Virus record (IMG/VR): IMGVR_UViG_3300033153_001906
Span: 1-64,000 of that record
Strand: one strand, 5' to 3'
Origin: a virus
Length of the DNA stretch: 64,000 nt
The notes beneath the pieces are model-generated. The model was not told where the DNA came from and searched no databases. It was given only the letters and a program-made list of their open reading frames with translations. The position numbers and the translations under genes are program-made. The stretch's first letter is position 1. Every line of letters starts with the position of its first letter. Below are positions 24,146 through 33,499 of this stretch, in pieces.

Positions 24146-24994
24146 TTATACGTGTGTTACAACTACACGCACTTGTCCTTGTGTTGATCCTGTAAAATCA
24201 AAATATGCATTAATATCTGTATCAGTCGTGCCTGCTGTTTCTGTACCATCATATACGTAATCCACATTGAGTGTATACGTTCCAGCAACCTTAAGATCAA
24301 AGTCAGGCTCTAGCAAGTAATCTAGTAATGGATCAGTACCAATTATTCGTCCGTTATCACCATCATCACCTATAGATAATTTTGGAGCAGGATCTGTGCC
24401 ATCAAAAATCGTAATAATTTCTAGACTGATAGTTGTGATGCGTGATCCATTACTGACGTTGCCCAATAGCTGTGGTGTGCTATCATTCCAGTCAACAAGT
24501 GTTTCAATTGTGTTCGCATCTGTACGTGCGCTGTCTGCTGTAGCAGTAAGAATCCACGGACCACCAGGAAAGCCACTATCATAGAAGTACATTTCCCACT
24601 CGCCACTGATGCCTGAGCGCACAAAACAACTGTCAGCTTCGTTAACAACCAGCGCATCACGGCCTGCGATGTTTACTGCAATATATGTATTACTACTAGC
24701 AGAAAGCCCTGGGATAGTAATTGGTTCCCATGCTGTTCCAGTTGCGTTGTATTGCAATACTTGGTTGGGGAGTGCGCCACCCACGTTAACATCGTCTAAC
24801 TGATTGAGTGTTCTAGGTGTACCATCTGCGGGGGTAAAGAGCAGATTGCCAAAGGAATCCACAGTAAGTACATCACCTGCGTTACCACTATCAACTAATC
24901 GAAACTTTTCAAACGTGATTGCGCTGTCAGCTAAGTCCTGCTCGCGAACTTCTCTATCCAGGATGCTCTGTGTTTTGATCCTAGTTAGGGCCAT
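24146..24994 (-). CDS. Fibre-like virion protein, 282 aa
   Basis: Starts A-L-T-R-I-K-T-Q-S-I and is dominated by T, S, G, D and N with strand-like segments. An L-N-Q-L-D-D-V-N-V-G-G motif near residue 65 is common in phage fibre and baseplate-attached proteins. No catalytic motif. It lies between two other fibre-like genes and probably assembles with them. Confidence 0.7.
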   Translation of the reverse strand: MALTRIKTQSILDREVREQDLADSAITFEKFRLVDSGNAGDVLTVDSFGNLLFTPADGTPRTLNQLDDVNVGGALPNQVLQYNATGTAWEPITIPGLSASSNTYIAVNIAGRDALVVNEADSCFVRSGISGEWEMYFYDSGFPGGPWILTATADSARTDANTIETLVDWNDSTPQLLGNVSNGSRITTISLEIITIFDGTDPAPKLSIGDDGDNGRIIGTDPLLDYLLEPDFDLKVAGTYTLNVDYVYDGTETAGTTDTDINAYFDFTGSTQGQVRVVVTHV

Positions 24995-24997
24995 TGG

Positions 24998-27103
24998 TTA
25001 CCCCTGCCCGATTATATGCCAATCAGAGTTGTCGCTGTATAATGTAATATATGCTCTGTTCGTGATAAGTGTTACCGCAGCATTTACACCATCAATATCA
25101 TCTGTACCATCTGGTGTAACTGCGATGTTGTTTGCTGCTGCTGACCCGTTTGCATCTTTGATAGTAATACTGTCGCCTGCTGTAACAGTTGATGCTGCTG
25201 GTAAGTTTACTGTCGTTGCGCCCGCTGCCAAAACATTAACAAGTCGCTCTGTTGTGAGCGTAATGGTTGCATCTGCGCTAGACAAGTAGTTGAAGTTTTG
25301 CGCAATTACGATTGGGTTGTCTGCGCCAGCAACAGATAGTGCAATATTGTCACCAGCGAACAGCTTGCGGAATGTTGGTGCATCTTGGTCGATGGTTCCT
25401 GTATCAAACAGAGAAGTACCACCACCTGATGTTGTCTCCGCAAATGCTGGATTGTCTGCATCAATTGTTATAGATGTAGTAGCATCAGTCAGCGTAACAT
25501 TAGTTCCCGCTGAGATAGACTTGAAACCAAGTATTTGCGTATCGCCCGTGACTGTCTTGCTATCATACAATCCAAATGTAGTAACTGAATCAGGCTCAAC
25601 GAGGTTTGTTGCGTCAACAGGACTAGCAGGCGTTTCACCTGATGTTGTGATGCCAACTACTTCAAGCTGTGGAGAAACTCGCGTAATGTTAAACGTCGCT
25701 GCTGCGCCACTTCCTGGTGGGACATCAATATATTCTGTTGTATTTGCTGTTGGGAACACAATATATTCGCCCACATGCGTTAGCGTAAATTGCGTAATGG
25801 CACCTAGCGTCTGTGCTGGCAGATCGTCAACGTCAACGTCAACGTTAGTAAGATTTATCGTATAGCCGTCGCCTGCTGTATTGCTTACAACAGTTATCAC
25901 ACCATTTGCATCAGTGTTGTATGTTACAACTGCTGCTGTGCCTGGCGTAAAGCCTGTGTCAGAGTTTGCAGTAATGCTGAAGTTGGCTCCTGTCAAGTTC
26001 GCAGGATAACCACTACCACCACTAACTGCTGCAACACTGTCTACTGCAATGTTGCCTGATCCATCTGTGGAAAACTGTATCTGTGCATCTACATCTGTTT
26101 CGACAACAGTAATCTGCGCTTGTACAACTGGCGTTCCTGTATCAAACGTTATTACTTCACCAGCAACATAGCCTGTGCCACCAGCATTGATAGTCATTGT
26201 CTGATCGTTAACATATAAGTATGGATCAGAAATAAGTGTCATCGCATGTGTTTCGTTTTCTACTGGAACAGTTAGTGTTACTGGGGTTGCGCCAGTTAGC
26301 GAGTCAGACCTTAGTACATGCAACGACAGTACAAACGCAGATACTTCATGGACGTAGTAGAGATCGCCGTCAGTTAAGCCGAAACTAGCAACACCACCAT
26401 CTGCACTGTAATATACGCCATCACCTGGTACAAAGCCATGTGCAGTATCAGTTGTGATTCGATCATTGCCTGCATTAATGCCAGATGCATCAGTGAGGAA
26501 CGTAATAGTTCTGTCTGGGAATGTCAGTGTTGTGTTCGTATAACTGCTGCCTGCTGCTGGTGCGATGGAGTAATTGTTTGTGGCTTGCTTCAATCCGTCG
26601 ATAGTAACAATCAGCGATTCTGCGGAAGGAGCGAACCAATTGATCGTGTAGTTCGCATCAACTGTTCCTGGAATGTTGCTATCAATATTTTGTGGGCCGA
26701 ACAGTCCTATGGTTGCACCACCCGTGGTCTGCAATCCTAGAATTTCTACTGTCTCATTGGATACTGTATCTGCTAGTGTTACAATTGTTGTGTTGCTTTC
26801 TGTATCAGCATCAATACCATAAGCAGTTTGGTGTTGCTTGACACCATCAATGGTGATAATAAGTGATTCTTGGCTATCCGCTGCCCACGGCGCAACGAAC
26901 ACTTGCTGTGTTACGTTCTGAAACAATACTGCGTTAATCTCATCGAAGCCCGCTTCAATAAGATTTGCGTCAGGGTCGTATGCTTCAAACGCTAGTATAC
27001 TAGCGTTCCACTGTAGTTCCCAGCCCGTTGCAACGTTATCCGCTACAACAAATGGCGGAGCATATTGATTTGCTAATGTCGATCCTGCGTTAATTCGTGC
27101 CAT
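24998..27103 (-). CDS. Fibre-like virion protein, 701 aa
   Basis: Beta-rich and low in charge. E-S-L-I-I-T-I-D-G-V-K-Q and E-S-L-I-V-T-I-D-G-L-K-Q mark an internal repeat in the first third. The C-terminus ends Y-I-T-L-Y-S-D-N-S-D-W-H-I-I-G-Q-G, a common end of phage receptor-binding proteins. First of three consecutive fibre-like genes. Confidence 0.72.
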   Translation of the reverse strand: MARINAGSTLANQYAPPFVVADNVATGWELQWNASILAFEAYDPDANLIEAGFDEINAVLFQNVTQQVFVAPWAADSQESLIITIDGVKQHQTAYGIDADTESNTTIVTLADTVSNETVEILGLQTTGGATIGLFGPQNIDSNIPGTVDANYTINWFAPSAESLIVTIDGLKQATNNYSIAPAAGSSYTNTTLTFPDRTITFLTDASGINAGNDRITTDTAHGFVPGDGVYYSADGGVASFGLTDGDLYYVHEVSAFVLSLHVLRSDSLTGATPVTLTVPVENETHAMTLISDPYLYVNDQTMTINAGGTGYVAGEVITFDTGTPVVQAQITVVETDVDAQIQFSTDGSGNIAVDSVAAVSGGSGYPANLTGANFSITANSDTGFTPGTAAVVTYNTDANGVITVVSNTAGDGYTINLTNVDVDVDDLPAQTLGAITQFTLTHVGEYIVFPTANTTEYIDVPPGSGAAATFNITRVSPQLEVVGITTSGETPASPVDATNLVEPDSVTTFGLYDSKTVTGDTQILGFKSISAGTNVTLTDATTSITIDADNPAFAETTSGGGTSLFDTGTIDQDAPTFRKLFAGDNIALSVAGADNPIVIAQNFNYLSSADATITLTTERLVNVLAAGATTVNLPAASTVTAGDSITIKDANGSAAANNIAVTPDGTDDIDGVNAAVTLITNRAYITLYSDNSDWHIIGQG

Positions 27104-27148
27104 TGTTTAGCCCTTCATTTGCGTTAATGTTATTCATTGTCATTTTAT

Positions 27149-27421
27149 TTACTCTTTCGGGCAGTTGTCACCTGGCTTACCATTGCTAATGCAAGTTTCG
27201 TCCTCACACCCACGACATATATCCCATCCACGTTTCCAATCATTGATCTTCTTTTCCATAGCGCGGCGTTGTGTTTCGGTTAGTTCTGCACCAGGCGAAC
27301 TTGGGTGATGATCTGCTGAATGCTTGCTCTGCAATAGTTCTTTCAGTGCATGGTCGCCCATAGGTTTGCGCTCTCTACCAGCCAAAAATGCTTGTCTGCC
27401 TAGTTCGTATGCCTCAGTCAT
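27149..27421 (-). CDS. RMF-like small protein
   Basis: 90 residues. The start A-Y-E-L-G-R-Q-A-F-L-A-G-R, a proline region and then D-W-K-R-G-W-D resemble ribosome modulation factor (G-Y-Q-A-G...G-R, then W-L-G-G-W). A cysteine-rich end (C-R-G-C-E-D-E-T-C) is added. RMF dimerises and silences ribosomes in E. coli. It overlaps a second RMF-like gene as TAATG. Homology is by eye and short. Confidence 0.5.
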   Translation of the reverse strand: MTEAYELGRQAFLAGRERKPMGDHALKELLQSKHSADHHPSSPGAELTETQRRAMEKKINDWKRGWDICRGCEDETCISNGKPGDNCPKE

Positions 27422-27699
27422 TATTTCTTAGCCCTTTTTCTGATGATTTTCTTTTTAGTTTTTTTACCATCAACTTTCTTTTTAGCAGGCTTTGCTGGAG
27501 CCTCTGTCTCAGTTTTAGCTTCATCCCATCCACTTTTCCATTCAGAAATATATGCTGCTTTTGCTGCACGAGGGGTTTCTTCTATATCTTCAATTGCAAT
27601 ATACATTAGCTCTACAAATCTAGAATCATTCATAGGTTGCTTAGGCTTGTCACGGAAGAACGTTGCGCGTCCCCTGTCTTTTGCATTAATATCTATCAT
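27421..27699 (-). CDS. RMF-like small protein with basic tail
   Basis: 92 residues. R-G-R-A-T-F-F-R and S-E-W-K-S-G-W-D-E-A match the two RMF-like blocks of its neighbour. The last 30 residues are mostly lysine and alanine (K-P-A-K-K-K-V-D-G-K-K-T), an RNA- or ribosome-binding type tail. Located in the late region between fibre and structural genes, which is odd for a translation factor. Confidence 0.5.
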   Translation of the reverse strand: MIDINAKDRGRATFFRDKPKQPMNDSRFVELMYIAIEDIEETPRAAKAAYISEWKSGWDEAKTETEAPAKPAKKKVDGKKTKKKIIRKRAKK

Positions 27700-27713
27700 T
27701 GTATTCTTCTCGT

Positions 27714-28160
27714 TTATATGCTTAATAGCACTCTGTTAATTGCGCCATGTGGATACACATTAAAATTGCTTGGCTCTACAATGGTGCTGCGATCTAAGAT
27801 TGCTCGTAACCAAACAAAGTTTCCAACGAATGTGAATGCTTGCGTAGCGTCATCACCAGTACCGCTAACATTGGTTGGTGCTAGCGGGTTAACAGGAAAA
27901 GTAATATATGGACTCGCGCTACTTACGTTTTGGTTTGCATTCAAGTTGATGTCGAACCAATCATCTTCTGTTGGTTCTGTTGCTAGTGTGCCTTGGATTC
28001 CAAAGCTTCCAGTGAAGTTATTAACTGTAACTTGTACAGTATGAATGCCATCTGTATGACCATAATATCCATCTGCGCGCTTTGCGTCGCCTGTTAGATT
28101 ATGATTATTACCAGTGTTGGTCATCATTACGGTACTTTTACGTGCTGGTGTTACTGACAT
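27714..28160 (-). CDS. Virion-type structural protein, 148 aa
   Basis: ATG at 28160 follows a late promoter. Beta-rich: V-Q-V-T-V-N-N-F-T-G-S-F, then A-F-T-F-V-G-N-F-V-W-L-R-A. This composition and place in the late region fit a decoration, neck or fibre-associated protein. No exact role assigned. Confidence 0.6.
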   Translation of the reverse strand: MSVTPARKSTVMMTNTGNNHNLTGDAKRADGYYGHTDGIHTVQVTVNNFTGSFGIQGTLATEPTEDDWFDINLNANQNVSSASPYITFPVNPLAPTNVSGTGDDATQAFTFVGNFVWLRAILDRSTIVEPSNFNVYPHGAINRVLLSI

Positions 28161-28186
28161 TATATAGAACTCCAATATATTTCTAT

Positions 28187-28195
28187 GTATTTATC
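28187..28195 (-). promoter_or_regulatory. Late promoter
   Basis: GATAAATAC on the minus strand, about 27 bases above the structural gene start at 28160. Confidence 0.72.
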
Positions 28196-28203
28196 AGAAA
28201 GGC

Positions 28204-28232
28204 ACAAAAAAAGCGGCCCCGAAAGGCCGCTA
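28204..28232 (-). terminator. Intrinsic terminator after clpA
   Basis: Minus-strand stem GCGGCC / GGCCGC with a seven-base loop followed by TTTTTTT. It lies 24 bases past the clpA stop and just above a late promoter. Confidence 0.9.
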
Positions 28233-28256
28233 CCGTAGAATGGATCAAGGGAGGAA

Positions 28257-30548
28257 TTACTCTACGGATTTTTCATCCAGCACTTCACCAATTGTTGGCG
28301 TAGGCGTTGCTATCTTTGCAGGTGTGATTGTGATACTAAGCTGTCCGTTAAGTGCAGTAATCTTAACTCGGCCACCGTCTCTCAAGTCACCATGCAAAAT
28401 TTCTTTCGCAAGTGGTTTCTTAACTTTTTCAGCAATCAATCTTGCTAGTGGTCGCGCACCCATCTTTGGATCATACCCTTCTCTAGCCAACCATTCACGC
28501 GCTTTTGCGAGACACGTAACTGTAATCTTCTTATCTGCAAGCTGTTCGTTGAGTTCGTCAATTTGGCGACTAACGATAAGCTTCATTTCTTCCATTCCAA
28601 GCTTGTTGAATTTGATAATTCCATCAAGTCTGTTACGGAATTCAGGCAAGAAGAATGATTTGATTGCAGCATCAGTGTCGCCAGTACGCTCAGGATCGCC
28701 AAACCCAATGTTCCTCTTCTCTGAATCAGCAGCACCAAGATTAGAAGTCATCAATATGATAACGTTGCTGAAATCAATGGTTTTGCCAGTTGCAGAAGTC
28801 AAACGTCCATCGTCCATAACTTGCAACAGTACAGTCACAACTTCTGGCGCGGCCTTTTCAATCTCATCAAGCAGCAACACACAGTTTGGATTGTTCTCTA
28901 CTTTAGAGATTAACTGGCCGCTGCCAGCTTCGCCCTCACCATGACCAACATAGCCAGGTGGCGCACCAATCAAACGTGCAACTGTGTGTTTCTCTTGATA
29001 TTCTGACATATCAAATCGTACAAGTTCAACTCCAAGTGCAATAGAAAGCTGTTTTGCGAAGTATGTCTTACCAACGCCAGTCGGCCCAGGCAATAAATAT
29101 GAACCAATTGGCTTTTCTGGTTCGCGCATTCCGCTTTTCGAAATCTCGATTGCGTTTGTTATTTCTGTAATTGCTTGATCTTGACCATAGACAACATTCT
29201 TAATCTTTGACTCAAGCGTTTTGATCGCATCGTTTTCTTTAACGTCAATCATTTCAACTGGAATCTTAGCAAGTTTAGATACTGTCTTAAGGGTCATATC
29301 CAACGTGACGTTCTTTTCTTTTGCGAGTTTTGCTTTCGCACCAGACAAGTCCATTACGTCGATTGCTTTATCTGGACGATATTTATTCTTCATATAACGC
29401 TCAGACAAATCAACAGCTTGGTCAATTACGCCTTTGTCATACTTGACTTTGTGGAATGCTTCGTAATACTTAGCAAGTCCTTTGAGAATACGTCGCGTAT
29501 CATTGACGCTAGGCTCAGTAACTTCGTACTTATAGAAACGACGCTTGAGTGCCTTGTCTTTCTCAAAATGTGTTTCATATTCATCAAATGTGGTAGCACC
29601 AATACAACGTAGCGTTCCCTTAGCAAGCATTGGCTTGAGAATGTTTGCGGCATCCATCGCGCCTTGCGAAGCTGAACCAGCACCCATAATCATGTGAATT
29701 TCATCAATAAACAGAATCACGTTGCCCTTTCGCTCGATGCTCTTGAGTACTTTCTTGAGTCGGTCTTCAAATTCTCCACGATACTTTGTGCCAGCGATAA
29801 GTGCGCTAATGTCTAAGCTGTACACTTCTTTAGCTTGCAGCGCCTCTGGAACTTCTTTGTCTACGATCTTTTTAGCAAGACCTTCTGCAAGTGCTGTCTT
29901 ACCAACGCCAGGATGTCCAACGTAAATGATGTTATTCTTTTTCTTACGTGCAAGAACTTCGATTGTGTCTTCGATTTCGTCTTCACGCCCAATGACGGGA
30001 TCAATGATCCCACCCTTCGAATCTTCATTAAGATTGCGGCAATATTCTTCGAGGACATCGTCAAGTTCTTGTTGGCTTTCTTGTGCGTCATGTTGTTTAA
30101 GATATTCAATGAGTTTGGTACGCTGAACTCCACCCTTTTGAATAAAGTAATATGCATAACTGTGTTCTTCATTCATAATGCTGAGTAGCAACCCATGTGT
30201 CGTGATGTCTGGGCGACCAGCGAAAATGTAATTGCTCAGTGCGCGCTGGAATACGCGCTGCAATGCTGTCGTGTGACTTGGCCCTTGATAATCATAGTCC
30301 TCATCGTCGGGAACAGAAAGTTGTGAGTTGCTTAGGTAGTTCTCGACTTCATTGCGGATGATATTTGGTCGCCCGCCAACTTCAGTCAAGATAGTTGACA
30401 GGTTTTTGTCATGTAACAAAGACCATAGCAAGTGTTCTACTGTTATATATTCGTGCCTGTTTTCAGCGGCAAATATTGTTGCGCGCTCCATGACTTGATT
30501 TATTGCGTTATTATCACCTGGCGAACGTCCGCCTGTTAAATCACTCAT
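28257..30548 (-). CDS. clpA: ClpA-type AAA+ unfoldase
   Basis: 763 residues, matching E. coli ClpA in length and lacking the ClpB middle domain. An N-domain is followed by the first AAA module ([15 protein letters not shown]) and the second ([15 protein letters not shown]). Between E-K-R-N and the P-E-F-R-N-R-L sensor region lies I-G-F at 614-616, the tripeptide that docks ClpA/ClpX onto ClpP. No ClpP is encoded here, so host ClpP is the likely partner. Preceded by a CATAAATA late box and by the upstream early promoter via dnaJ. Confidence 0.93.
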   Translation of the reverse strand: MSDLTGGRSPGDNNAINQVMERATIFAAENRHEYITVEHLLWSLLHDKNLSTILTEVGGRPNIIRNEVENYLSNSQLSVPDDEDYDYQGPSHTTALQRVFQRALSNYIFAGRPDITTHGLLLSIMNEEHSYAYYFIQKGGVQRTKLIEYLKQHDAQESQQELDDVLEEYCRNLNEDSKGGIIDPVIGREDEIEDTIEVLARKKKNNIIYVGHPGVGKTALAEGLAKKIVDKEVPEALQAKEVYSLDISALIAGTKYRGEFEDRLKKVLKSIERKGNVILFIDEIHMIMGAGSASQGAMDAANILKPMLAKGTLRCIGATTFDEYETHFEKDKALKRRFYKYEVTEPSVNDTRRILKGLAKYYEAFHKVKYDKGVIDQAVDLSERYMKNKYRPDKAIDVMDLSGAKAKLAKEKNVTLDMTLKTVSKLAKIPVEMIDVKENDAIKTLESKIKNVVYGQDQAITEITNAIEISKSGMREPEKPIGSYLLPGPTGVGKTYFAKQLSIALGVELVRFDMSEYQEKHTVARLIGAPPGYVGHGEGEAGSGQLISKVENNPNCVLLLDEIEKAAPEVVTVLLQVMDDGRLTSATGKTIDFSNVIILMTSNLGAADSEKRNIGFGDPERTGDTDAAIKSFFLPEFRNRLDGIIKFNKLGMEEMKLIVSRQIDELNEQLADKKITVTCLAKAREWLAREGYDPKMGARPLARLIAEKVKKPLAKEILHGDLRDGGRVKITALNGQLSITITPAKIATPTPTIGEVLDEKSVE

Positions 30549-30565
30549 TGTGTCTCCCTTTAATA

Positions 30566-30573
30566 TATTTATG
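30566..30573 (-). promoter_or_regulatory. Possible late promoter above clpA
   Basis: CATAAATA on the minus strand, followed by AAAGGGAG and the clpA ATG at 30548. It sits at the end of dnaJ. One base from the T4 consensus. Confidence 0.5.
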
Positions 30574-31366
30574 CATCAAAACTTTTACGGTGTTGAATAT
30601 TCATTATACTAGCTTTTTCATCATCTGTCAAGTCGCTTGGTGTGGTGATTGAGACTTGCACTAGTAAATCGCCGCGCATGTTAATTTCAGGATTTGGCAT
30701 ACCCATGCCTTCTGCGCGAACAAGCTTTCCGTGCTGTATGCCAGCAGGAATCTTAACTTTAATCGTTTTTCCATCAATATTTGTTAAACAACACTCTATA
30801 CCAACCATAGCTTCAATTGCGTTAATTTGTACAGCCGTTGCTATATCATCGTGCGATCTTTGGAATTTACGGTGTCTCGCAACATTTATAATAATGATAA
30901 TACCATCTACAAATAATTGATTTCCGCTTCTAACACCTGCTGGAATGTCGATTGTATGTGATTTACCATTGCTTGTGAGTATACGAGTAGTTCCTGTAAA
31001 TGCTTCTTCTAGTGTGATAGAAACATTTGCCATTGGATATTGGCGACCACGGTTGAAACCCCCACCACTATTGCGGTTCAGCATTTCTTCTGCCATTCGT
31101 CGTAGCGCATCTTCCATCTGTGCGTTACTGCCGCCTTTGCCAGTTTGAAATGTATATCCCTCTGGTGCTGGATTGTCATACTCTGCGCGCTTATCTGGAT
31201 CACTTAACGTTTGATATGCAGCATTAATTTCTTGAAATTTAGTTGTAGCATCAGTACCCTCATAGCGATCAGGGTGATACTTTTGGGCAAGCTTTTTGTA
31301 TGCCGTTTTGATAGCGGCAGGGTCTGCGTTTTTCGCAACACCAAGCACTTTATATAAGTTACTCAT
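30569..31366 (-). CDS. dnaJ: DnaJ-like co-chaperone
   Basis: About 265 residues from an ATG at 31366. The J-domain has K-Y-H-P-D-R (HPD). A glycine/arginine linker (G-G-G-F-N-R-G) follows, then two C-terminal substrate-binding domains. There is no CxxCxGxG zinc region, so it is a CbpA/type II-like J-protein. It recruits DnaK for folding. Lies directly above clpA and shares its promoter. Confidence 0.88.
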   Translation of the reverse strand: MSNLYKVLGVAKNADPAAIKTAYKKLAQKYHPDRYEGTDATTKFQEINAAYQTLSDPDKRAEYDNPAPEGYTFQTGKGGSNAQMEDALRRMAEEMLNRNSGGGFNRGRQYPMANVSITLEEAFTGTTRILTSNGKSHTIDIPAGVRSGNQLFVDGIIIIINVARHRKFQRSHDDIATAVQINAIEAMVGIECCLTNIDGKTIKVKIPAGIQHGKLVRAEGMGMPNPEINMRGDLLVQVSITTPSDLTDDEKASIMNIQHRKSFDA

Positions 31367-31396
31367 TTGATCCAACTTTATTAATCCCTCAAATGA

Positions 31397-31425
31397 ATTA
31401 TACTATGCTTGGAGCTGAATGTCAA
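31397..31425 (-). promoter_or_regulatory. Sigma-70-type early promoter for dnaJ-clpA
   Basis: TTGACA (31425-31420), 17 bases, TATAAT (31402-31397) on the minus strand. It gives the chaperone pair early expression inside the late region. Confidence 0.88.
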
Positions 31426-31448
31426 GCACTTTGTAGAAAAACAGGAAA

Positions 31449-31808
31449 TTATTCCTCTATTTCTGCGCCAGTTGCATCAGGACTAGGGAATTCTTCGCGG
31501 TAATAGATAATTACACCTTTCTGCTCTTTCACGTAGCGAATTACTTCTGCCATGTTCAATGACAAATTTTCGTAACCCTTAGCAGACAATGCGAATAAAA
31601 CGATTTCTTGATCGGGATAATCAGCGAGCAGTTTCTCAATCTTTTCACGATTGAAAACTGTCCACTCAACGTTACGCATTTGTAGTTGATCTGGAATAGG
31701 TGGGTGAATAACCACTGGTTGAACTGGTGTAGCTTTGATATTCACATCTTTTACGCCACCACAGCCCGCAATGAATAGCATTGTTAATATTACTAGAAAA
31801 TATTTCAT
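31449..31808 (-). CDS. Outer-membrane lipoprotein, o-spanin candidate
   Basis: 119 residues. A signal peptide ends in I-A-G-C-G-G, a lipobox with Cys16. A proline-rich stretch follows, then a globular part. It overlaps the inner-membrane partner at 31805 as ATGA. Paired i-spanin/o-spanin genes fuse inner and outer membranes at lysis; the pair and order fit, but the lipoprotein is longer than many o-spanins. Confidence 0.6.
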   Translation of the reverse strand: MKYFLVILTMLFIAGCGGVKDVNIKATPVQPVVIHPPIPDQLQMRNVEWTVFNREKIEKLLADYPDQEIVLFALSAKGYENLSLNMAEVIRYVKEQKGVIIYYREEFPSPDATGAEIEE

Positions 31809-32254
31809 TTGATTGGTGGCCCTTTGAGAAAGTCTTCACTCTCTTTGCTGTGATATGTAGTGGGATCAGTGATTTCTTCTAGTTCATCAAACACTCGCTG
31901 TGTGCCACGATTAACGCGGAGTTCGATCATTCCTGGTCGTGCTTCAGCTAGTTTTTGAATATCATGTTCAGAGAAAATATTGATGGTTTCTTGTTGTTCT
32001 TTGCGAATCAGTACAGATTCATCAGCCAGCTTACCCAAATTACGCTGTTGTCGAGCTAGACTCTGTTGCATGAATTCTAAATTTGCTTCTGCTGATTCTG
32101 CGCGAGCAGTTTGTGCAGCAACTTTTTGGTTTGCTTCCATAAGTTGGTTCTGGGAATATTTGAAATATAGACCGAATAGTCCCGCCATTACAACCATAGC
32201 AATTACCATGTACATTGTTATGCCACCAAAGCCGCGTTGGTATTTGTTAAGCAT
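31805..32254 (-). CDS. Membrane coiled-coil protein, i-spanin candidate
   Basis: 149 residues. N-terminal anchor (M-Y-M-V-I-A-M-V-V-M-A-G-L-F) and a periplasmic coiled coil (residues about 35-95, Q/E/A-rich), the usual i-spanin plan. The adjacent lipoprotein gene supports the call. Confidence 0.65.
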   Translation of the reverse strand: MLNKYQRGFGGITMYMVIAMVVMAGLFGLYFKYSQNQLMEANQKVAAQTARAESAEANLEFMQQSLARQQRNLGKLADESVLIRKEQQETINIFSEHDIQKLAEARPGMIELRVNRGTQRVFDELEEITDPTTYHSKESEDFLKGPPIK

Positions 32255-32979
32255 TATGTCGCCTTTACAACAACCGACCTATCGCTACCAATCTTATTAA
32301 TGAAATAATAATCTGAGATTGTTTGAATCTCCCAGTTGCCGCCAAGCATTCCACGTAAGGAACCAAGTGGCATTGATGTGTGCATTAAGTCAATGTGTTG
32401 TTCATCTAATCGCAGACGTTTAATTAGTCTGTCTGTTGTACCAAAACCAATAAATTCAAATATAGATTGTCCGCCTGAACCGCCCATTTTGATATGTGTT
32501 TCATCTTGGTCAAATAGTAGTAGATCACTGTCTTGAAAGTAGCCTTCTACTGTTTGGTCAAATTCTTGACGAGGAACATATTTGTCCTTGTCTGTAATTA
32601 CAACGTCGTGTAGCTCAGTATCAGTCAACTTGTATAGCTGGTCAACTAGGTATGGCTGTACGCGCCACTTCGCTTTGCCAGCAACGTTTTCAATATCTTT
32701 TACAAGATCATAAAGCTTTATCCAGAAATTTGGTTGGCGTTTAAATTCTACAAATACAAGATAGTAACTATCTTCATTCGGGTTTGGACTAACTTCACTA
32801 TCAAGAAATTCGATTACACTCTTGTCAATGAATTCGTCAAGATCAATCGCAGGCAACTCGTCCTTGCAGAAAAACGTAACTACAATAACTTCTTCATTTG
32901 TGCCAGATTTTGGTTCGAACTCATCAATACTGATAAGTGGCAAAACCATATCTTTTAGTTCTAGATGTCTTAGTCCCAT
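32254..32979 (-). CDS. Conserved T4-like virion-region protein, 241 aa
   Basis: Starts M-G-L-R-H-L-E-L-K-D at an ATG at 32979; earlier starts read into the upstream gene. The section I-D-E-F-E-P-K-S-G-T then E-V-I-V-V-T-F-F is like a protein I recall in marine T4-like phages next to structural genes. Role unknown, probably virion assembly. TAATG overlap with the i-spanin gene. Confidence 0.6.
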   Translation of the reverse strand: MGLRHLELKDMVLPLISIDEFEPKSGTNEEVIVVTFFCKDELPAIDLDEFIDKSVIEFLDSEVSPNPNEDSYYLVFVEFKRQPNFWIKLYDLVKDIENVAGKAKWRVQPYLVDQLYKLTDTELHDVVITDKDKYVPRQEFDQTVEGYFQDSDLLLFDQDETHIKMGGSGGQSIFEFIGFGTTDRLIKRLRLDEQHIDLMHTSMPLGSLRGMLGGNWEIQTISDYYFINKIGSDRSVVVKAT

Positions 32980-32983
32980 TATT

Positions 32984-33499
32984 TTATCCTGGAAAGTTCT
33001 GGTAAGATGGTTTGTGGTCGTTACCAAGCACATTCTCATGTCCAAGTCCGCCTGGGCCGTCTTTAATGTCTGTGACTAGTGGCTTTGCGCGGGCAAGAAC
33101 AACTTGTGTTAGTTCTTTCTTTTTAACTGGATTATTACTGATCCCCAATTGCTCGCATGTTAGCGCAAACTGGTCAATCAAATCATCAAGCGCATCACCA
33201 TCGAAGTCACTGACTTCGTTGATTTGCTCAATAGCTTCACCAAGACCAGCATTCAGTCTTGTCTGTATTGCATTGTCCACAGCGAATCTTACATCATCCA
33301 GTTCATCTCTAAGATAAGCGTCAGTGATCGCTGAAAGATCGTCAAGATCATCAGTATTGATTGCATCACCATACTCTGCAATAATCTCATCAGCATAAGC
33401 AAACCCCAATGCTTCGATGTAGTCTTTTTTATCAAAGTTATACAAGTCGTTTTCATTAACTACTTGTACTGCTTCCATTAGTTTACGCATCTCGTTCAT
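32984..33499 (-). CDS. Packaging-signal protein, 171 aa
   Basis: Begins M-N-E-M-R-K-L-M-E-A-V, the same first eleven residues as the gene at 20136. The L-M-E site at 7-9 fits prohead-protease processing. The rest is acidic and helical, ending H-K-P-S-Y-Q-N-F-P-G. No catalytic motif. A candidate internal head protein. Confidence 0.65.
   Translation of the reverse strand: MNEMRKLMEAVQVVNENDLYNFDKKDYIEALGFAYADEIIAEYGDAINTDDLDDLSAITDAYLRDELDDVRFAVDNAIQTRLNAGLGEAIEQINEVSDFDGDALDDLIDQFALTCEQLGISNNPVKKKELTQVVLARAKPLVTDIKDGPGGLGHENVLGNDHKPSYQNFPG

Noticed and set aside
24804-25865. Long plus-strand open frames (161 and 191 codons) opposite the fibre-like genes
   Set aside because: They mirror fibre genes whose low-complexity codons leave the opposite strand open. 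No ribosome site, no recognisable protein and no plus-strand promoter.
32822-33317. Plus-strand open frames near 33 kb
   Set aside because: Serine-rich translations typical of the antisense of acidic helical genes; the minus-strand genes here have overlaps, signals and conserved starts.
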